Below, piece by piece: positions 41,573 through 50,132 of a stretch of 55,598 nt of DNA. The stretch is from Yersinia pekkanenii (lineage in GTDB: Bacteria; Pseudomonadota; Gammaproteobacteria; Enterobacterales; Enterobacteriaceae), in assembly GCF_001152565.1 (NCBI RefSeq), contig NZ_CQAZ01000033.1, positions 1 through 55,598 of the forward strand, read 5' to 3'. The first letter of the stretch is position 1. Each line of letters opens with the position of its first letter. The notes below the pieces were generated by a model. It saw only the letters and a program-made list of their open reading frames with translations. It did no database searches and was not told the origin of the DNA. The position numbers and the translations under genes are program-made.

Positions 41573-41890
41573 ATGGAAAAGAAAAAAATTTATCTGTTTT
41601 GCTCTGCCGGTATGTCTACCTCGCTACTGGTTTCCAAAATGAAAGTACAAGCAGAGAAGTATGAAGTGCCAGTGATCATCAATGCGTTCCCTGAAGCACT
41701 CGCGGCACAGCATGGTAAGGAGGCGGATGTGATCCTGCTAGGACCGCAGATCGCTTACATGTTGCCAGAAGTGACAAAATTGTTCCCCAACAAACCCGTT
41801 GAAGTGATCGACTCGATCCTTTACGGCAAAATTGATGGTTTAGGGGTGTTAAAAGCTGCTGTGGCCGCAATAAAAAAAGCAAAACAATAA
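41573..41890 (+). CDS. chbB: PTS N,N'-diacetylchitobiose/cellobiose EIIB component
   Basis: 105 aa, nearly identical in plan to E. coli ChbB. The phospho-accepting Cys10 lies in [12 protein letters not shown]. The frame opens at 41543, but [10 protein letters not shown] is the family start and AAAGGTG precedes it. First gene of chbBC-(GH1)-A-R-G. Passes phosphate from ChbA to the sugar in ChbC. Confidence 0.95.
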   Translation: MEKKKIYLFCSAGMSTSLLVSKMKVQAEKYEVPVIINAFPEALAAQHGKEADVILLGPQIAYMLPEVTKLFPNKPVEVIDSILYGKIDGLGVLKAAVAAIKKAKQ

Positions 41891-41900
41891 GGGGATCACT

Positions 41901-43262
41901 GTGAGCGCATTTATTAATACTCTGGAAAGGGCCATATTGCCCTTCGCCATTAAAATTGGCAAACAGCAACATATTAATGCCATCAAGAATGGATTTATCC
42001 GCCTGATGCCGTTAACCCTGACGGGTGCCATGTTTGTCCTTATTAACAACGTTTTCTTAAGTTTTGGCGAAGGGTCGTTCTTTTTTTCGATGGGCGTACG
42101 TTTAGATGCCGATACCATTACCACCCTGAATGGTTTAAAAGCGATAGGCGGCAATGTTTATAACGGTACCCTGGGCATCATGTCGTTAATGACGCCATTC
42201 TTTATTAGTATGGCCTTGGCTGAAGAGAAGAGAGTCGATCCTCTGGCCGCGGCTCTGCTGGCAATCGCTGCCTTTATGACCGTGACCCCATACAGTGTTG
42301 GCGAAGCCTACGCGGTCGGTGCCAACTGGTTGGGCGGTGCTAACATCATATCCGGTATCATCATCGGCTTGGTGGTTGCAGAGGTCTTTGCCTTTATCGT
42401 GCGACGTAACTGGGTTATCCGTCTGCCAGATAGCGTACCGACATCAGTTTCCCGTTCTTTCTCTGCCTTGATCCCCGGTTTTATTATTCTTTCCATTATG
42501 GGCGTGATTGCTTATGCCCTTGGCTTGCATGGCACCAACTTCCACCAGATCATTATGGACAGTATTTCATCGCCGTTGTCGAAAATGGGCAGTGTCGTGG
42601 GATGGGTATATGTCATGTGTTCCTCGCTGTTGTGGTTCTTCGGGATACACGGTGCGATGGCATTATCTGCACTGGAAAGCGGTATCATGATGCCGTTTGC
42701 CTTGGAAAACGTGGCAACCTATACCCAATATGGTTCAGTCGCTGCGGCATTAGCTGCCGGCAAAGAATTTCATATGTGGGCCAAGCCATTTGTTGACTCC
42801 TATATCTTCCTGGGCGGTACCGGGGCAACACTTGGGCTGGTTATTGCTATCTTTATTGGCTCCCGCCGTGAAGATTATCGTCAGGTGGCAAAACTGGGTG
42901 CTCCGGCAAGTATTTTCCAGATTAATGAACCTATTCTGTTTGGCCTACCGGTCATTATGAACCCGCTGTTCTTTATTCCGTTTATCTTGGTTCAGCCGGT
43001 TTTGGCAATTATCACTTCAGTGGCGTATTACACTGGCTTAATTCCACCAATCACCAATATTGCACCGTGGACCATGCCGGTTGGCTTGGGTGCCTTCTTT
43101 AACACTAACGGCAGTATTGCGGCGATGTTATTAAGTTTGTTCAACCTCGGAATAGCAACGCTGATTTATCTGCCGTTCGTGATTATTGCCAATAAAGCAC
43201 AAAACGAGATAGACCGTGAAGTTGAAAGCGAAGAAGAAATTGCTGACAGCTTGAAATTCTAA
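41901..43262 (+). CDS. chbC: PTS N,N'-diacetylchitobiose/cellobiose EIIC permease
   Basis: 453 aa, inner membrane, about ten helices. GTG start at 41901 with AAGGGGATCACT ahead. [26 protein letters not shown] [14 protein letters not shown], and [11 protein letters not shown] (sugar-binding NEP-type motif of the Lac family EIIC) match ChbC throughout. It transports and phosphorylates beta-linked disaccharides. Confidence 0.95.
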   Translation: MSAFINTLERAILPFAIKIGKQQHINAIKNGFIRLMPLTLTGAMFVLINNVFLSFGEGSFFFSMGVRLDADTITTLNGLKAIGGNVYNGTLGIMSLMTPFFISMALAEEKRVDPLAAALLAIAAFMTVTPYSVGEAYAVGANWLGGANIISGIIIGLVVAEVFAFIVRRNWVIRLPDSVPTSVSRSFSALIPGFIILSIMGVIAYALGLHGTNFHQIIMDSISSPLSKMGSVVGWVYVMCSSLLWFFGIHGAMALSALESGIMMPFALENVATYTQYGSVAAALAAGKEFHMWAKPFVDSYIFLGGTGATLGLVIAIFIGSRREDYRQVAKLGAPASIFQINEPILFGLPVIMNPLFFIPFILVQPVLAIITSVAYYTGLIPPITNIAPWTMPVGLGAFFNTNGSIAAMLLSLFNLGIATLIYLPFVIIANKAQNEIDREVESEEEIADSLKF

Positions 43263-43300
43263 TCGTTAGACCTAATTAACGTACGAGGCTGGAGGCTGGA

Positions 43301-44686
43301 ATGAAATATCAATTTCCCGATAATTTTTGGTGGGGTAGTGCCACCTCTGCAACCCAATCTGAAGGGGCGTCATTGCGGGATGGCAAGAGCCAGAATATTT
43401 TCGATTATTGGTATGACAGCGTTCCAGAACGTTTTCATGGTCAGATCGGCCCTGAAAACACCTCCACCTTTTACGATAACTATCAACAGGATATTTTGCT
43501 GTTGAAGCAACTGGGGCATAACAGCTTCAGGACATCGATTTCATGGTCGAGGCTGATCCCCAATGGTGATGGTGAGCTTAATCCCAAAGCCGTCACTTTT
43601 TATAACGCAGTGATCGACAGCCTGTTGGCGAATGGTATCACCCCCTTTATCAATCTCTATCATTTTGATATGCCGCTGTGCATGCAAGAGAAAGGCGGCT
43701 GGGAAAGTCGCGCAGTTGTTGCTGCCTATGCCCGTTATGCCAAAATCTGTTTTACCTTGTTTGGCGACCGGGTAAAACACTGGTTTACCTTTAATGAGCC
43801 GATTGTGCCCGTTGAGGCCGGTTACTTGAACGACCTGCACTATCCTGGTGTGGTTGATTTCAAACGCGCGATCACTGTCGCCTACCATAGCGTACTGGCT
43901 CATGCCAAAGCGGTGGAAAACTACCGAGAACTGAAGCAGGGCGGTGAAATTGGTATCATTTTGAACCTCACCCCAACCTATCCTCGCTCCGACAGTGCGA
44001 CAGACCAGATCGCTGCAAATCAGGCTGATTTACTGCTTAACCGTAGCTTCCTCGATCCCGTCACTAAAGGTGTTTACCCTGCCGAACTGATCACCTTGCT
44101 GCGTGAACACAACTTATTGCCACAGATTGAATCAGATGATTGCCAACTTATTACCAGTGGAGTCGTCGATTTATTAGGGGTTAACTATTATCAGCCAAGA
44201 CGAGTTCAAGCGAAAGATATCCCAACTCCTCAGGGGTGGGTGAAAACGCCAGAGGATTTGTTTAGTTTTTATGAGATGCCAGGGCGGAAAATTAACCCGC
44301 ACCGTGGCTGGGAAATATACGAAAAAGGGCTGTATGACATCCTGAAAAACCTGAGAGAGAATTATGGCAATATCCCCTGCTATATCTCTGAAAATGGCAT
44401 GGGTGTTGAGGGTGAAGAGCAGTTTATTACGCCATCTGGGATGGTAGATGATGAATATCGGATTGATTTTATTCGTGATCATTTGACGTGGTTGCATCAG
44501 GCATTACAGGAGGGCAGCAATTGCAAAGGGTACCATTTATGGACTTTTATTGATTGCTGGTCCTGGCTCAACGCATACAAAAATCGCTATGGACTGGTTC
44601 GGCTAAATCTTGCCGATCAGACACGGGTATTGAAGAAAAGTGGCTATTGGTTTGCAGATGTCGCAAGGCAAAATGGTTTTAATTAG
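43301..44686 (+). CDS. GH1 6-phospho-beta-glucosidase in the chb operon
   Basis: 461 aa. Glycoside hydrolase family 1: N-terminal FPDNFWWGSATSATQSEG, acid/base Glu166 in FTFNEPIV, nucleophile Glu364 in YISENGMG, and KKSGYWF near the end, which resembles the phosphate-binding KKSxYWY of 6-phospho enzymes. It replaces the GH4 chbF of E. coli, which has a different fold and mechanism. This suggests the operon handles cellobiose or other beta-glucosides as well as, or instead of, chitobiose. Confidence 0.9.
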   Translation: MKYQFPDNFWWGSATSATQSEGASLRDGKSQNIFDYWYDSVPERFHGQIGPENTSTFYDNYQQDILLLKQLGHNSFRTSISWSRLIPNGDGELNPKAVTFYNAVIDSLLANGITPFINLYHFDMPLCMQEKGGWESRAVVAAYARYAKICFTLFGDRVKHWFTFNEPIVPVEAGYLNDLHYPGVVDFKRAITVAYHSVLAHAKAVENYRELKQGGEIGIILNLTPTYPRSDSATDQIAANQADLLLNRSFLDPVTKGVYPAELITLLREHNLLPQIESDDCQLITSGVVDLLGVNYYQPRRVQAKDIPTPQGWVKTPEDLFSFYEMPGRKINPHRGWEIYEKGLYDILKNLRENYGNIPCYISENGMGVEGEEQFITPSGMVDDEYRIDFIRDHLTWLHQALQEGSNCKGYHLWTFIDCWSWLNAYKNRYGLVRLNLADQTRVLKKSGYWFADVARQNGFN

Positions 44687-44714
44687 TGGCTTTAATTTAC
44701 GGAGTAACAACAGT

Positions 44715-45062
44715 ATGTTTGATTTAGATAAAATCGTTGATGATGTGCAACCCACCGATGGACTGGAGGATGTGGTTATGGGGTTGATTATCAACGCAGG
44801 GGAGGCTCGGAGTTTGGCCTACAACGCGTTGAAACACGCCAAAACCGGTGATTTTGCTCAAGCTCATGAGTTAATGGCACAATCCCGTCTTGCTCTGAAT
44901 GAGGCTCATTTGGTCCAGACCAAGCTGATTGAAGCAGATCAGGGCGAGGGTAAAACCAAAATGACGTTGGTACTGGTACATGCTCAGGACCATTTAATGA
45001 CAGCGATGTTAGCTCGAGAGTTAATTGCTGAGCTTATCGAATTACATCAAAAGTCACGGTGA
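44715..45062 (+). CDS. chbA: PTS N,N'-diacetylchitobiose/cellobiose EIIA component
   Basis: 115 aa. All-alpha Lac-type EIIA. The phosphorylation His89 lies in VLVHAQDHLM. VVMGLIINAGEARSLAY and QSRLALNEAHLVQTKLIE are conserved. The frame is open to 44640, inside the GH1 gene, but GGAG precedes ATG 44715 and the extension is not family-like. 28 bp after the GH1 gene. Confidence 0.95.
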   Translation: MFDLDKIVDDVQPTDGLEDVVMGLIINAGEARSLAYNALKHAKTGDFAQAHELMAQSRLALNEAHLVQTKLIEADQGEGKTKMTLVLVHAQDHLMTAMLARELIAELIELHQKSR

Positions 45063-45113
45063 GTCTGGTATCACCCGTCGGCTATTTTGAACGATAGAGT
45101 GAAGGTAAATAAG

Positions 45114-45944
45114 ATGGAAGTCAGATTAGTACGTCAAAAAGACTTTTTTAACGGAAAGGAATTCCATCTATTTATTTATAATAAGACGGAAAGTGCTACC
45201 GGCTTACATCAACATGATTATTATGAATATACCCTGATATTAACGGGGATGTGCTATCAAGAGATCAACGGCAAGCGAGTCTTTTTAGAGCGTGGAGATT
45301 TTGTTTTTATTCCTATGGGATCCCACCATAAAAGTTTCTATGAATTTGGTGCTACTCGCATCCTGAACGTGGGGATCAGTAAAACCTTCTTTGAAGAGCA
45401 CTATTTCCATTTGCTCTCGCGGCCTATTGTGGCCTCTCAAGCTTATCGTCTGAAAGGTGATTTTCTTTCCTATATTGAGTCGGCGATTTCTGCGCCACAC
45501 TTTAGGGAAGATGAACTTACTGAACTGGTAGAGTTGCTGACTTTTTATGTGACTAACCGCATCAGCCACCATAAAGAGAGTGAAGCCAATGACGATATTC
45601 CGCTGTGGCTGAAGACCAGTATCGACAAAATGCATGATAAATCGATGTTTGGTGAAAAAGCACTGGCGAATATGATTGAACTTTCAGGTAAAACTCAAGA
45701 GTACCTAACCCGTGCTACCCGGCGTTATTACCAGAAAACGCCGATGCAGATTATCAATGAAATCAGAGTCAATTTTGCCAAAACCCAGCTTGAAATGACG
45801 AATTACTTAGTTTCAGATATTGCCTTTGAAGCGGGTTACAGCGATACCACGTTATTTATTAAAAACTTCAAAAAACTCACCTCTTTTACGCCAGGGAACT
45901 ACCGCAAAAAATTCAACTGCGTCAGAGAGGGGTTATCCGATTAG
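45114..45944 (+). CDS. chbR: AraC-family regulator ChbR
   Basis: 276 aa. An N-terminal cupin sensor ([14 protein letters not shown], then [10 protein letters not shown]) is followed by two C-terminal helix-turn-helices ([22 protein letters not shown] and TPGNYRKKF). Controls the operon according to phosphorylated chito- or cello-sugar. I start at ATG 45114 (MEVRLVRQ), preceded by GAAGGT; the upstream TTG is less likely. Confidence 0.9.
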   Translation: MEVRLVRQKDFFNGKEFHLFIYNKTESATGLHQHDYYEYTLILTGMCYQEINGKRVFLERGDFVFIPMGSHHKSFYEFGATRILNVGISKTFFEEHYFHLLSRPIVASQAYRLKGDFLSYIESAISAPHFREDELTELVELLTFYVTNRISHHKESEANDDIPLWLKTSIDKMHDKSMFGEKALANMIELSGKTQEYLTRATRRYYQKTPMQIINEIRVNFAKTQLEMTNYLVSDIAFEAGYSDTTLFIKNFKKLTSFTPGNYRKKFNCVREGLSD

Positions 45945-45992
45945 TTTCCGGCCAGATATCGCTTGCTGGAATGGCCTTACAAGGTGCCCTCA

Positions 45993-46754
45993 ATGGAAAA
46001 GTTACTTATTGTTAATGCTGATGATTTTGGTCTATGCAAAGGCCAGAGTTACGGGATCATTGAAGCATTCCGGCATGGTATTGTCTCATCGACCACCGCG
46101 ATGATGAACTGTGCAGATATCTACCATGCAGCAGAACTTAGTGAACAAAATCCAACTTTGCCCGTGGGGATGCATTGGGTGCTCACTTACGGGCGGCCGC
46201 TAACCGCGATGCCATCTTTGGTTGATGCCAATGGTGAACTGGGCAAATGGTTGTGGCAGCGCGCCGAGGCGGGAGAGCTGAATCTGGACGAGATAGCGCG
46301 GGAATTGACTGCTCAATTTGATAAATTTGTTGCTGTTTTTGGCCGCCCACCCACTCACATCGACAGTCATCATCACGTACATATGTTGCCGCAGATTTAT
46401 CCGCTGGTTGAATCCTTCGCCCATGAGAAATCTCTTCCGCTGCGCATCGACCGCAATGAAGTACAACAGAACCGGACTCTACTTAACAATCCTCGCAGCA
46501 CTGAGTGGTTTGATGCCGGTTTTTATGGTGAGACGTTATCTGAACAGACCTTTTTGCAGTTACTGGAAAGTGCAGACCAAAAAGGAATTAACTCTATTGA
46601 AGTGATGTGCCATCCGGCGTTTATCGACAAAATCTTGATGACCAGTGGCTATTGCTATCCACGGCTGACCGAGTTGGACGTCCTGACGTTGCCAGCATTA
46701 AAACAAGCCATTGAGCAGTGCGGCTATAGATTGGGATCATATTTGGATTGCTGA
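45993..46754 (+). CDS. chbG: Chitooligosaccharide deacetylase / YdjC-family carbohydrate deacetylase
   Basis: 253 aa. Metal site: NADDFGL (Asp-Asp) at the N-terminus and [14 protein letters not shown] (His pair); MCHPAFID further on. In E. coli ChbG removes an acetyl group from chitobiose-6-P, needed for induction by chitobiose. Its retention with a GH1 hydrolase suggests that chitin sugars are still used. The start is ATG 45993 ([13 protein letters not shown]). Last gene of the operon. Confidence 0.93.
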   Translation: MEKLLIVNADDFGLCKGQSYGIIEAFRHGIVSSTTAMMNCADIYHAAELSEQNPTLPVGMHWVLTYGRPLTAMPSLVDANGELGKWLWQRAEAGELNLDEIARELTAQFDKFVAVFGRPPTHIDSHHHVHMLPQIYPLVESFAHEKSLPLRIDRNEVQQNRTLLNNPRSTEWFDAGFYGETLSEQTFLQLLESADQKGINSIEVMCHPAFIDKILMTSGYCYPRLTELDVLTLPALKQAIEQCGYRLGSYLDC

Positions 46755-46764
46755 CATAATTAAC

Positions 46765-46791
46765 CCCTGATCCCCTAATAAGGGATTAGGG
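46765..46791 (+). terminator. Hairpin after chbG
   Basis: 10-bp stem CCCTGATCCC (46765-46774) / GGGATTAGGG (46782-46791) with one G-U pair, loop CTAATAA. No T run follows, so termination efficiency is doubtful. Confidence 0.5.
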
Positions 46792-46879
46792 AAAGTGTCA
46801 TTACTTCAAATTCCCGAAGAGACGGCCATGAAAATCATTGCTGCACGCATCTAATCCTTCAATCATCACTTTTAGACCA

Positions 46880-47148
46880 TAATTGACAGGTGATTGGGCG
46901 TGTTGTCCTTGCCATGTATGGTTTCTGGCACCCTCTACGCGAGGGGAGCAAGCCTACCGTCCTTTGTCGTTTTCACCGGGAATAATACGCGGTGACAGGT
47001 GGGAGTGTAAACGTTGCGTTCCATCTGCCCGTGATTTTTTGCGGATTCATCAGCCGCATTTTTTCTTTTTGGGTTGGTGAATACGGTGAAATACCGTGTT
47101 TAATTAAAATCAATTGGTTAGGGCATGGCATAGGGCGTGGGCTGAATA
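46880..47148 (+). pseudogene. Degenerate phage/satellite fragment (Ash-like?)
   Basis: Plus-strand frames in this stretch read CGFISRIFSFWVGEYG and, in another frame, RPLSFSPGIIRGDRWECKR. Patterns of this kind occur in the short Ash/Icd-type leader proteins of P4-like satellites and lambdoid phages as I remember them. The frames are interrupted and overlap each other, and no single intact gene can be drawn. It lies directly upstream of the truncated antiterminator, suggesting one decayed phage segment. Confidence 0.3.
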
Positions 47149-47343
47149 ATGCGAGATGTACGGGCAGTGTTTGAACGTTGGGGAAAATGGGCTGCGCATG
47201 AAGAAAACCGCACCGCATGGCCTTCTGTCTGTGCCACCTTTCGGGATGGACTCCCCAGCAAATTCTCGCTTCGCCCGTCCTGTAGTGACAATGAAGGGCT
47301 GATTATCGACTCTTGCGTGCCCAAGCGGGCTGGGGGAAGTTGA
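47149..47343 (+). pseudogene. Truncated phage antitermination protein Q-like
   Basis: 64-aa frame starting MRDVRAVFERWGKWAA. Its pattern of ERWGxWA, SKF...RPSCSDNEGLIID and C is that of the N-terminal half of lambdoid Q-type antiterminators (phage_antitermQ family, ~125 aa). Homology stops after IIDSC and the C-terminal sigma-like helix-turn-helix region is absent, so it cannot act as an antiterminator. A relic of a prophage once present at this locus. Confidence 0.65.
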
Positions 47344-47700
47344 TGAAAATAACTAACTTTATGTTTTAAATGGTTAAATATGATTTCAGATTTGTAGTGT
47401 ATACCTAAGCGTATACCAATGCAGATAACCGCGCTTTGTGGTGTTCATATTTCAGAGGCTTCTAGTTAGTGTTTCTGATAACTAGGGGAACACAAAAAAT
47501 GATGTAAAACAGTCCAACGTGTGACCCCTATCCGAGTGCTATCTACGGTGGTGGAAATAATGTTGATAGCATTTATCACTGCTAAAGTCGTTCTACGCAA
47601 GAATCCTGTAATGTTATAATTCTAATTAAGCTACAAGAGAGAGTATTTTTTTATTACACTTAAAACCTATGCCACTTAGACATAAAGTCAATGAGCATGA
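47344..47700. other. A/T-rich spacer at the left edge of the retron
   Basis: No gene. The A/T content rises sharply here compared with the chb operon. The left boundary of the satellite/retron island probably lies in or just left of this stretch, but I see no tRNA fragment or obvious attachment core. Confidence 0.4.
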
Positions 47701-48627
47701 TTAAGTCGATGGAGGACAATATGTTTGTATTTCACTAATGGCTTGCGAGCTGAATTTCTCACACAATGCATTAATAAACAAAGGCTCTACACTTGCACAA
47801 TAGGATAAATAACCTTGCAAATATTTCTTTTTCTTATCGTCTAAGATATTCCATTTGTAAACAAGGCTTCGTATTTCTCTTTTTTTTTCTCTACCTAAAG
47901 ACACTGTCCCTGTATTTGTAATGACTAGCCCAGTTATTATCATTTTTCTTTTTTTAGATAAATGTTTGGTTTTATTTGTGTTGAGAATTAGTTTTTTAGG
48001 ATAGTCTAATTGTCGTAGTATACTAATGACACGTTTAGGTATTGTAAATAGTATATCGGGTGTGTTTGTAGAGAAATACATGTCATCAGCGTACCTGCTG
48101 TAAGTTACACCTAATGATAAACAAAGTTCATTTATTAGAAGATCTAATTTATAGCAAATTAAATTAGATATCATTGGAGAGGCAACCCCTCCCATAGTCA
48201 ATCTTCCCTTAAAGCAAACCAGTTTTAAAAATAAGTCAGAGTCGAGATCATCCCAAGAATCACTAAATTCGCCCTTCTTTTCATTTAAGAATAACCTAAT
48301 GTCGTTAGAAGTTATTGATTTAAAAAAGTCAACAAAATCAAGGCGTAATAAGTATTTATTTTCTTTATGAATGTTAGCATTTTTTAAAACAGAGGAGCCT
48401 TCACAATAGGCGGTGCATGCTATATGAACATTTATTTTTTTTAGAAAGTCATCATGTAACACGCGTTGTAATAATTTCAACTCTTTCTGAGGTTGGTAAA
48501 CAACTCTGGTCCCACCATTTTTTTTTGGAATACCGAATTTGTTATACCTTTCGTCTGCTGTATTAGAAAGGTTAGTTATAAAGTCAGCGGTTAAAATTAG
48601 GCTTTCAGAGAGATATTTAAGTAGCAT
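47701..48627 (-). CDS. Retron reverse transcriptase
   Basis: 308 aa, the right size for a retron RT. The catalytic centre is YADD (179-182) with a second Asp at 97 in LRLDFVDFF. The retron-specific NAxxH motif is NANIH (83-87), and the region-Y VTG motif appears as ITG (231-233) in IITGLVITNTG, followed by GREKKREIRS, the thumb that binds the msr hairpin. Motif 4 reads GGVASP instead of the usual QGAPTSP. It reverse-transcribes the msd part of the RNA encoded upstream, from a branched guanosine. Overlaps the effector gene by 11 bp. Closest named relatives are the St85/Ec86 groups. Confidence 0.93.
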   Translation of the reverse strand: MLLKYLSESLILTADFITNLSNTADERYNKFGIPKKNGGTRVVYQPQKELKLLQRVLHDDFLKKINVHIACTAYCEGSSVLKNANIHKENKYLLRLDFVDFFKSITSNDIRLFLNEKKGEFSDSWDDLDSDLFLKLVCFKGRLTMGGVASPMISNLICYKLDLLINELCLSLGVTYSRYADDMYFSTNTPDILFTIPKRVISILRQLDYPKKLILNTNKTKHLSKKRKMIITGLVITNTGTVSLGREKKREIRSLVYKWNILDDKKKKYLQGYLSYCASVEPLFINALCEKFSSQAISEIQTYCPPST

Positions 48628-49558
48628 TGTTCATTACCTTCCGTAATTCCTCTTTAAAATGCGAAATCATTATCAAGTCGGATAGCGCGCGAGCTCTGCT
48701 TTTCAATATGTTTTCTAGTATTTTTTCTGTCGAGTTATGATTGAATAACTTATCAAAATCAACACATGAGTAATAAGATTGATTGTGTAGTCTTGACTCT
48801 TTAAATAATCCTAGTGCGACACCTAAAGACAACATGAAATGTATTGTGCTTTTGTTTTTGCTTTTATCCCTAAAGTTAATAATGGTACTTGTTAATTCTG
48901 ATATTTCTCTGGCTCTAATAGGGCCTAAAGATGCTATTAGATATAGCAAGAAGAATAGTAAAACTTTGGGTGAGTACTTGTAGTCACCATAAAGATTATG
49001 GTCGGAGACTGATGAACGTAGCTTTCTAGTTAATCTTTCATTAATTTTAGGTATGCAGGTCAGTATTGTTGAGAAATCAGAGTAAATGGCGGGTTTATAT
49101 TTTGAGTCATTATTTACCCACATCACTGGGCCTGTGTTAATAAATGAATTATGCCTTTCAAACTTCTTATCAAGAATAGGTAGTAGCTTTTTCCTTAATC
49201 CTTGACTTAATGAGAACGCTCCTAACTCTGCTACAGTACCAAAACTTTCAACTAGAATAATTACAATGTCCGAAAAGTCAGCTAGCCATTCTTCTAAAGC
49301 TAAGGCATTAACATTCTTACTACTTTCAGAATTGCTAATTACTTCCCATGCAAGTTCAGCTCTGAAGGTCAAATATTCTTTATGATGCTTTGTTATATAG
49401 TTTTCAAGGATGGCACGGTTCTTACATGACTTCTCCTCTCCCCCACAAATAAAGAGAATCTTCGGCAGCGAGTAACTTAACTGTGTAAGTTCGCTCGCTG
49501 AGAAGTTTTTAACAAAATCACTTCGTGCATTGATGTACTTAGGATGCTTGAACCACAT
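48617..49558 (-). CDS. Retron effector, nucleoside deoxyribosyltransferase-like (RcaT / Ec86 type)
   Basis: 313 aa. The N-terminal half is a Rossmann-like NDT/SLOG domain: LPKILFICGGEEK (31-43), DIVIILVESFGTVAELGAF with Glu104 and the GTxxELG catalytic Glu111. The C-terminal half (about 185-313) looks like a winged-helix domain. This layout is the effector of type II retrons such as Ec86 (Eco1), St85 and Eco9 (RcaT). In those the reverse transcriptase-msDNA complex holds the toxin inactive until a phage disturbs it; for Ec86 an NAD-hydrolysing activity has been described. No ordinary spacer separates it from the msr-msd RNA, and AAGGG at the RNA's 3' end is the likely ribosome binding site. 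Confidence 0.85.
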   Translation of the reverse strand: MWFKHPKYINARSDFVKNFSASELTQLSYSLPKILFICGGEEKSCKNRAILENYITKHHKEYLTFRAELAWEVISNSESSKNVNALALEEWLADFSDIVIILVESFGTVAELGAFSLSQGLRKKLLPILDKKFERHNSFINTGPVMWVNNDSKYKPAIYSDFSTILTCIPKINERLTRKLRSSVSDHNLYGDYKYSPKVLLFFLLYLIASLGPIRAREISELTSTIINFRDKSKNKSTIHFMLSLGVALGLFKESRLHNQSYYSCVDFDKLFNHNSTEKILENILKSRARALSDLIMISHFKEELRKVMNNAT

Positions 49559-49563
49559 TCAAA

Positions 49564-49718
49564 AATACCCTTACATAGGTCACGAGACGCAGGCTCGGGA
49601 AGCGTCTACCGACGCGGCCCGATCTTGCGATGAGAAACCAAACAACAATACCGGGTCGGCTATACACCAACCACAAGAAAGTAACCATATTAGGCACTCT
49701 CTAACTAAGGGCCGTATT
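49564..49718 (-). ncRNA. Retron msr-msd RNA (candidate)
   Basis: Directly upstream of the effector. The ends pair: a1 AATACGGCCCTTA (49718-49706) with a2 TAAGGGTATT (49573-49564), 10 bp with a 3-base bulge. Ec86 has the same CCCTTA/TAAGGG core. The first G after a1 (position 49705, in TTAGTTAGAG; Ec86 has TTAGCGAGAG) is the likely branch guanosine. A small msr hairpin ATAGCCG-ACC-CGGTAT and a clear msd hairpin (49595-49622: 5 bp TCGGG/CCCGA, internal loop, 5 bp GCGTC/GACGC, tetraloop GGTA) follow. A possible promoter is TTGAAC-N17-TAACCT (49747-49719). Total length about 155 nt, typical. Confidence 0.7.
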
Positions 49719-49774
49719 AGGTTAACATGTTAATAATGGTTGTTCAAAAGCATATAAAAAAGATTTATAGAAAA

Positions 49775-49880
49775 ACTGTTCACACTGTTCACTTTTGAAT
49801 TTAATCATTTAAATACAATAGATTAAGTGGTGATGAGTTAGTGATGAGTTTAGCCTAACTAGTCACTTGCTGTGAACAGT
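49775..49880. repeat. crr-like iteron cluster (left)
   Basis: ACTGTTCAC twice in tandem (49775-49783 and 49784-49792) and GTGAACAGT at 49872-49880, flanking a tandem 11-mer GTGATGAGTTA/GTGATGAGTTT (49830-49851). GTGAACAG is the core of the P4 alpha-protein binding site. P4 needs two such regions, ori1 and crr, with crr just beyond the alpha gene. This cluster is in that position. Confidence 0.65.
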
Positions 49881-49893
49881 CGCCATTGAATAC

Positions 49894-49917
49894 AAAAACA
49901 CCGGCCTAGGCCGGTGT
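49894..49917 (-). terminator. Terminator after the alpha operon (distal)
   Basis: 9-bp perfect stem ACACCGGCC / GGCCGGTGT with a TA loop, followed on the minus strand by TTTTTG. A second hairpin lies 50 bp upstream on the same strand. Confidence 0.88.
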
Positions 49918-49967
49918 GATTATTGTTGAGGTGCCAAGAGTTGTGGGACGAATGGGGGATAAAAGAA

Positions 49968-49985
49968 AGGCCTGCAAGCAGGCCT
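49968..49985 (-). terminator. Hairpin after the alpha operon (proximal)
   Basis: 8-bp perfect stem AGGCCTGC / GCAGGCCT with a 2-base loop, followed on the minus strand by TTCTTTTATCC. Works in tandem with the next terminator and separates the alpha operon from the crr-like region. Confidence 0.7.
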
Positions 49986-50132
49986 AAGTACACACTGATA
50001 CATTGCTCCCCGGTGTTGGATGTATGAGGTTTGTACAACGCAACTATAAGTGTCATAACTGATAGCGTCCAATGGGTTAGGCAGATCAATAACGCCATAT
50101 TGATCGGTAGAAACGATCGTGATGTTGTTTAT

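Noticed and set aside
46992..47174. 60-aa plus-strand frame overlapping the Q fragment
   Set aside because: Only a short Ash-like patch; overlaps another frame and lacks a start signal, so listed only as a degenerate fragment.
47640..47760. tRNA fragment as left attachment site
   Set aside because: No T-arm or CCA-like end could be found; boundary left open.
49859..50098. 79-aa minus-strand frame after alpha
   Set aside because: Contains two terminator hairpins and an iteron; non-coding.
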